This document shows, one piece after another, positions 5,696 to 7,156 of a stretch of DNA of 7,156 bases (the stretch's first letter is position 1; each line of letters begins with the position of its first letter). A program made the translations under genes and the position numbers. The stretch covers positions 1-7,156 of the forward strand of contig CAJKOS010000093.1 in the NCBI GenBank assembly GCA_905201565.1, read 5' to 3'. The notes beneath the pieces were generated by a model. The model was not told the DNA's origin. It did not search any database and was given only the letters and a program-made list of their open reading frames with translations. The DNA comes from an uncultured Erysipelotrichaceae bacterium (GTDB lineage: Bacteria > Bacillota_I > Bacilli_A > Erysipelotrichales > Erysipelotrichaceae).

Positions 5696-6161
5696 ACATA
5701 ACTTGTAATTCTTTTCTTGCAAGTCCGATATACATTTCTGCGGACTTGAGATTTTCTGCCATTTCTTCTTCTGTCAGCTTTCTCACCACTTTTGCGGGCA
5801 TGCCCATGATCAGTGTACCATCTTCGTAGTGATGGTTTTCTGGCAGCAGTGCACCTGCCGCAACAATGCAATGATTTCCAACAGAGCTTCCATTCATGAG
5901 GATCGCACCCATACCAACCAGTGTTCCATTACCGATATGAGAGCCATGAATGATGGCATTATGTCCAATGGTCACATCATCTCCCACTTCTACCGTATAG
6001 CCTTTTCCGGTATGGACGGTCACATTGTCCTGGATATTGACACGGTCACCAAAGGAAATAGAGCCGCTGTCACCACGGATGACGGCGTTGTACCATATGC
6101 TGCAGTCTTTTCCAAAAGTGACTTCACCAACTATTTGTGCACCTGTTGCAATGTATGTCAT
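5694..6161 (-). CDS. Gamma-carbonic-anhydrase-like hexapeptide protein
   Basis: A 155-residue left-handed beta-helix protein of the YrdA/PaaY/CamH group. Hexapeptide repeats run from about residue 5 to 120. The family core is present: IRGD (28-31), DRVNIQDN (39-46), and the metal-binding histidines H50, H67 and H72 in VTVHTG, TIGHNAIIHG. LVGMGA (81-86) and GMPAKVVR (120-127) are also standard. A C-terminal helix follows, expected to pack in a trimer. It lacks the acidic loop of archaeal Cam and is shorter than the usual 170-180 residues, so carbonic anhydrase activity is possible but unproven; many relatives have no confirmed activity. The common HGC turn is HGSH here. Its ATG overlaps the HAD stop by four bases (ATGA) and only a weak GGAAA precedes it, so translation is probably coupled to the HAD gene. 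Confidence 0.92.
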   Translation of the reverse strand: MTYIATGAQIVGEVTFGKDCSIWYNAVIRGDSGSISFGDRVNIQDNVTVHTGKGYTVEVGDDVTIGHNAIIHGSHIGNGTLVGMGAILMNGSSVGNHCIVAAGALLPENHHYEDGTLIMGMPAKVVRKLTEEEMAENLKSAEMYIGLARKELQVM

Positions 6162-7000
6162 GGCAGTTTCCAGCCCATAGCCGGATAGATGTGGTCAAGG
6201 ATATATCTTCCAAAACCATCTTCTTCATTTGTGTAATCGGTAATGACATCTGCACATGCCTTTGTATCATCACTGCCCTGTTTGAGGCATACACTCCATC
6301 CTGCCATCTTCAACATTTCATTGTCATTTGTCGTATCCCCAAAGGCAATAACCTCATCAAGAGAAATGTTGTTATTCTTACAGAACTGTTCCATCGCAAA
6401 GCCTTTATTGATGCGGGCATCCTGGAATTCCATCATCGTTGGCTGTGTCTTGAAGAATGCATATTTGTCACTGCGATGTTCTGACAGGTACTTTTCTACT
6501 TCTGGCATCTGGTCTGCACTCTTGAGTCTGAACAACAGCTTGTTTGTTTCATGTGCCCAGAAATCAGAAAGCTGTTTGACTGTTGTACATTCGATGTTGT
6601 GGCGCTTCATGGAAGCTGTCATTTCTTCATCAATGTACAAAGACATCATGTCTTCACCAATATAGAGGAAAGGATTGGCATCCATCGGTTCCATAAGTTC
6701 GATAATTTCTTTGATCTCACGTGGCTGTAACTGGTAGTAATCATTTCTTGTATTGCGCACATTATCCTGCAGCTGACCACCATTCATACCAATCCATACA
6801 TCAAAATCAAAATCAATTCCCCATTCTGCTGCACCTTCATAAATATGCTCACCGAGTGGTCTGCCTGAGGCAATACCGAGATATACACCTCTGTTATGAA
6901 GGTCTTTAAGCACTGCTCGTGTTGTATCCAGCATGTCACGATTCTGATTGACGAGTGTTCCGTCAATATCCGCAATGAGAAGCTTTACGTTCTTTATCAT
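6158..7000 (-). CDS. Cof-type HAD-IIB hydrolase
   Basis: A 280-residue cytoplasmic haloacid-dehalogenase phosphatase of the Cof/YidA class. Motif I is DIDGT (11-15, nucleophile D11 and acid/base D13), motif II is S45 in ASGRP, motif III is K199 in INKGF, and motif IV is GDTTND (221-226). The IIB cap occupies about residues 85-190. Members dephosphorylate sugar phosphates, flavin or pyridoxal phosphates and often have broad specificity, so the substrate cannot be named. The ATG at 7000 is fixed by AGAGGA about 4 bases upstream and by motif I starting at residue 11; the frame is open further upstream to the window edge, but that part crosses the putative promoter and a hairpin region. It is the first gene of a minus-strand unit with the carbonic-anhydrase-like gene (4-base overlap) and the 178-residue gene. 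Confidence 0.95.
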   Translation of the reverse strand: MIKNVKLLIADIDGTLVNQNRDMLDTTRAVLKDLHNRGVYLGIASGRPLGEHIYEGAAEWGIDFDFDVWIGMNGGQLQDNVRNTRNDYYQLQPREIKEIIELMEPMDANPFLYIGEDMMSLYIDEEMTASMKRHNIECTTVKQLSDFWAHETNKLLFRLKSADQMPEVEKYLSEHRSDKYAFFKTQPTMMEFQDARINKGFAMEQFCKNNNISLDEVIAFGDTTNDNEMLKMAGWSVCLKQGSDDTKACADVITDYTNEEDGFGRYILDHIYPAMGWKLP

Positions 7001-7024
7001 AATTTCCTCTTTTCTGTTATTAGA

Positions 7025-7030
7025 ATTATA
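7025..7030 (-). promoter_or_regulatory. Putative -10 box of the HAD operon
   Basis: A consensus TATAAT on the minus strand lies 24 bases before the HAD ATG. The bases 16-18 upstream of it are AT-rich and do not match the -35 consensus well. Expected transcription would start near 7018, giving a short leader that carries the AGAGGA ribosome site. Confidence 0.4.
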
Positions 7031-7079
7031 ACGGAAATTGATATGTAATTTTATGTCTAAAAAAGCAGTCCATACATTT

Positions 7080-7095
7080 ATCAACATTTGTTGAT
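7080..7095. repeat. Inverted repeat upstream of the HAD promoter
   Basis: ATCAACA and TGTTGAT form a perfect 7-bp inverted repeat around TT. It lies about 50 bases upstream of the candidate -10 and just beyond the putative transposon end. It could be an operator or part of the element's target context. Confidence 0.4.
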
Positions 7096-7101
7096 GCTTA
7101 T

Positions 7102-7156
7102 GTGAACTACTCCGACTTATAGAAGTCGGAGCTTCCAGGAAGCTTTTTCTATTATG
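7102..7156 (-). mobile_element. Possible right end of an IS200/IS605-type element
   Basis: Read on the minus strand, an interrupted palindrome GCTTCCTGGAAGC (7131-7143) is followed directly by a perfect 9-bp hairpin, CTCCGACTT with AAGTCGGAG around a 4-base loop (7110-7131), and then by GTAGTTCAC (7102-7110). A subterminal hairpin just before such a motif recalls the right ends of IS200/IS605 elements, where the 3' part of the omega RNA of TnpB also lies. Tandem TAA-TAG at 7149-7154 would suit the end of a tnpB in that frame. The body would be outside the window, so no transposase gene is seen. On the plus strand the 7130-7144 palindrome followed by TTTTT also looks like a terminator, which is the main alternative reading. 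Confidence 0.35.

Noticed and set aside
7001..7087. ATG at 7087 extending the HAD protein by 29 residues
   Set aside because: The extension passes through the TATAAT and the AGAGGA ribosome site, and the family starts just before motif I.
1..7156. CRISPR arrays, tRNA or rRNA genes
   Set aside because: No spaced direct repeats and no tRNA- or rRNA-like stretches were seen on either strand.

Overview
The window reads as ordinary chromosome of a low-to-moderate GC Bacillota bacterium. Purine-rich Shine-Dalgarno sites, hairpin-plus-T terminators and the gene set (a glycolytic mutase, a Cof-type HAD phosphatase, a gamma-carbonic-anhydrase-like protein, a cytoplasmic nucleotidase) fit a gut Erysipelotrichia/Clostridia-like host. 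That placement is inference from style and content; no rRNA or other marker is present.

Layout from left to right. A minus-strand terminator (about 10-47) ends a small double-zinc-ribbon/coiled-coil gene (61-594). Upstream of it, read leftwards, is a complete independent phosphoglycerate mutase gene (653-2239) with its own terminator (616-644). Then come a PF13350-type tyrosine phosphatase (2325-3095, minus) and, divergent from it, a signal-less CpdB/YfkN-like 5'-nucleotidase (3199-4713, plus) followed by an unrecognised 87-residue gene (4751-5014, plus). The divergent gap of about 100 bp holds overlapping -10 elements on the two strands, a short dyad and a perfect 16-bp palindrome. A two-tier bidirectional terminator (5040-5085) separates this plus-strand unit from a convergent minus-strand unit. 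That unit is read from the right: Cof-type HAD phosphatase (6158-7000), gamma-carbonic-anhydrase-like hexapeptide protein (5694-6161, ATGA overlap with the HAD gene), then an unrecognised 178-residue protein (5110-5646). A GAAA-capped hairpin sits at the stop of the middle gene.

The last 55 bases carry nested hairpins and a GTAGTTCAC motif that resemble the right end of an IS200/IS605-type element whose body would lie outside the window.

I do not see a new multi-gene defence or biosynthetic system. The points most worth checking are the plant/kinetoplastid-like class of the mutase, the palindromic control region between the phosphatase and nucleotidase genes, the two unrecognised proteins, and the possible transposon end upstream of the HAD gene.
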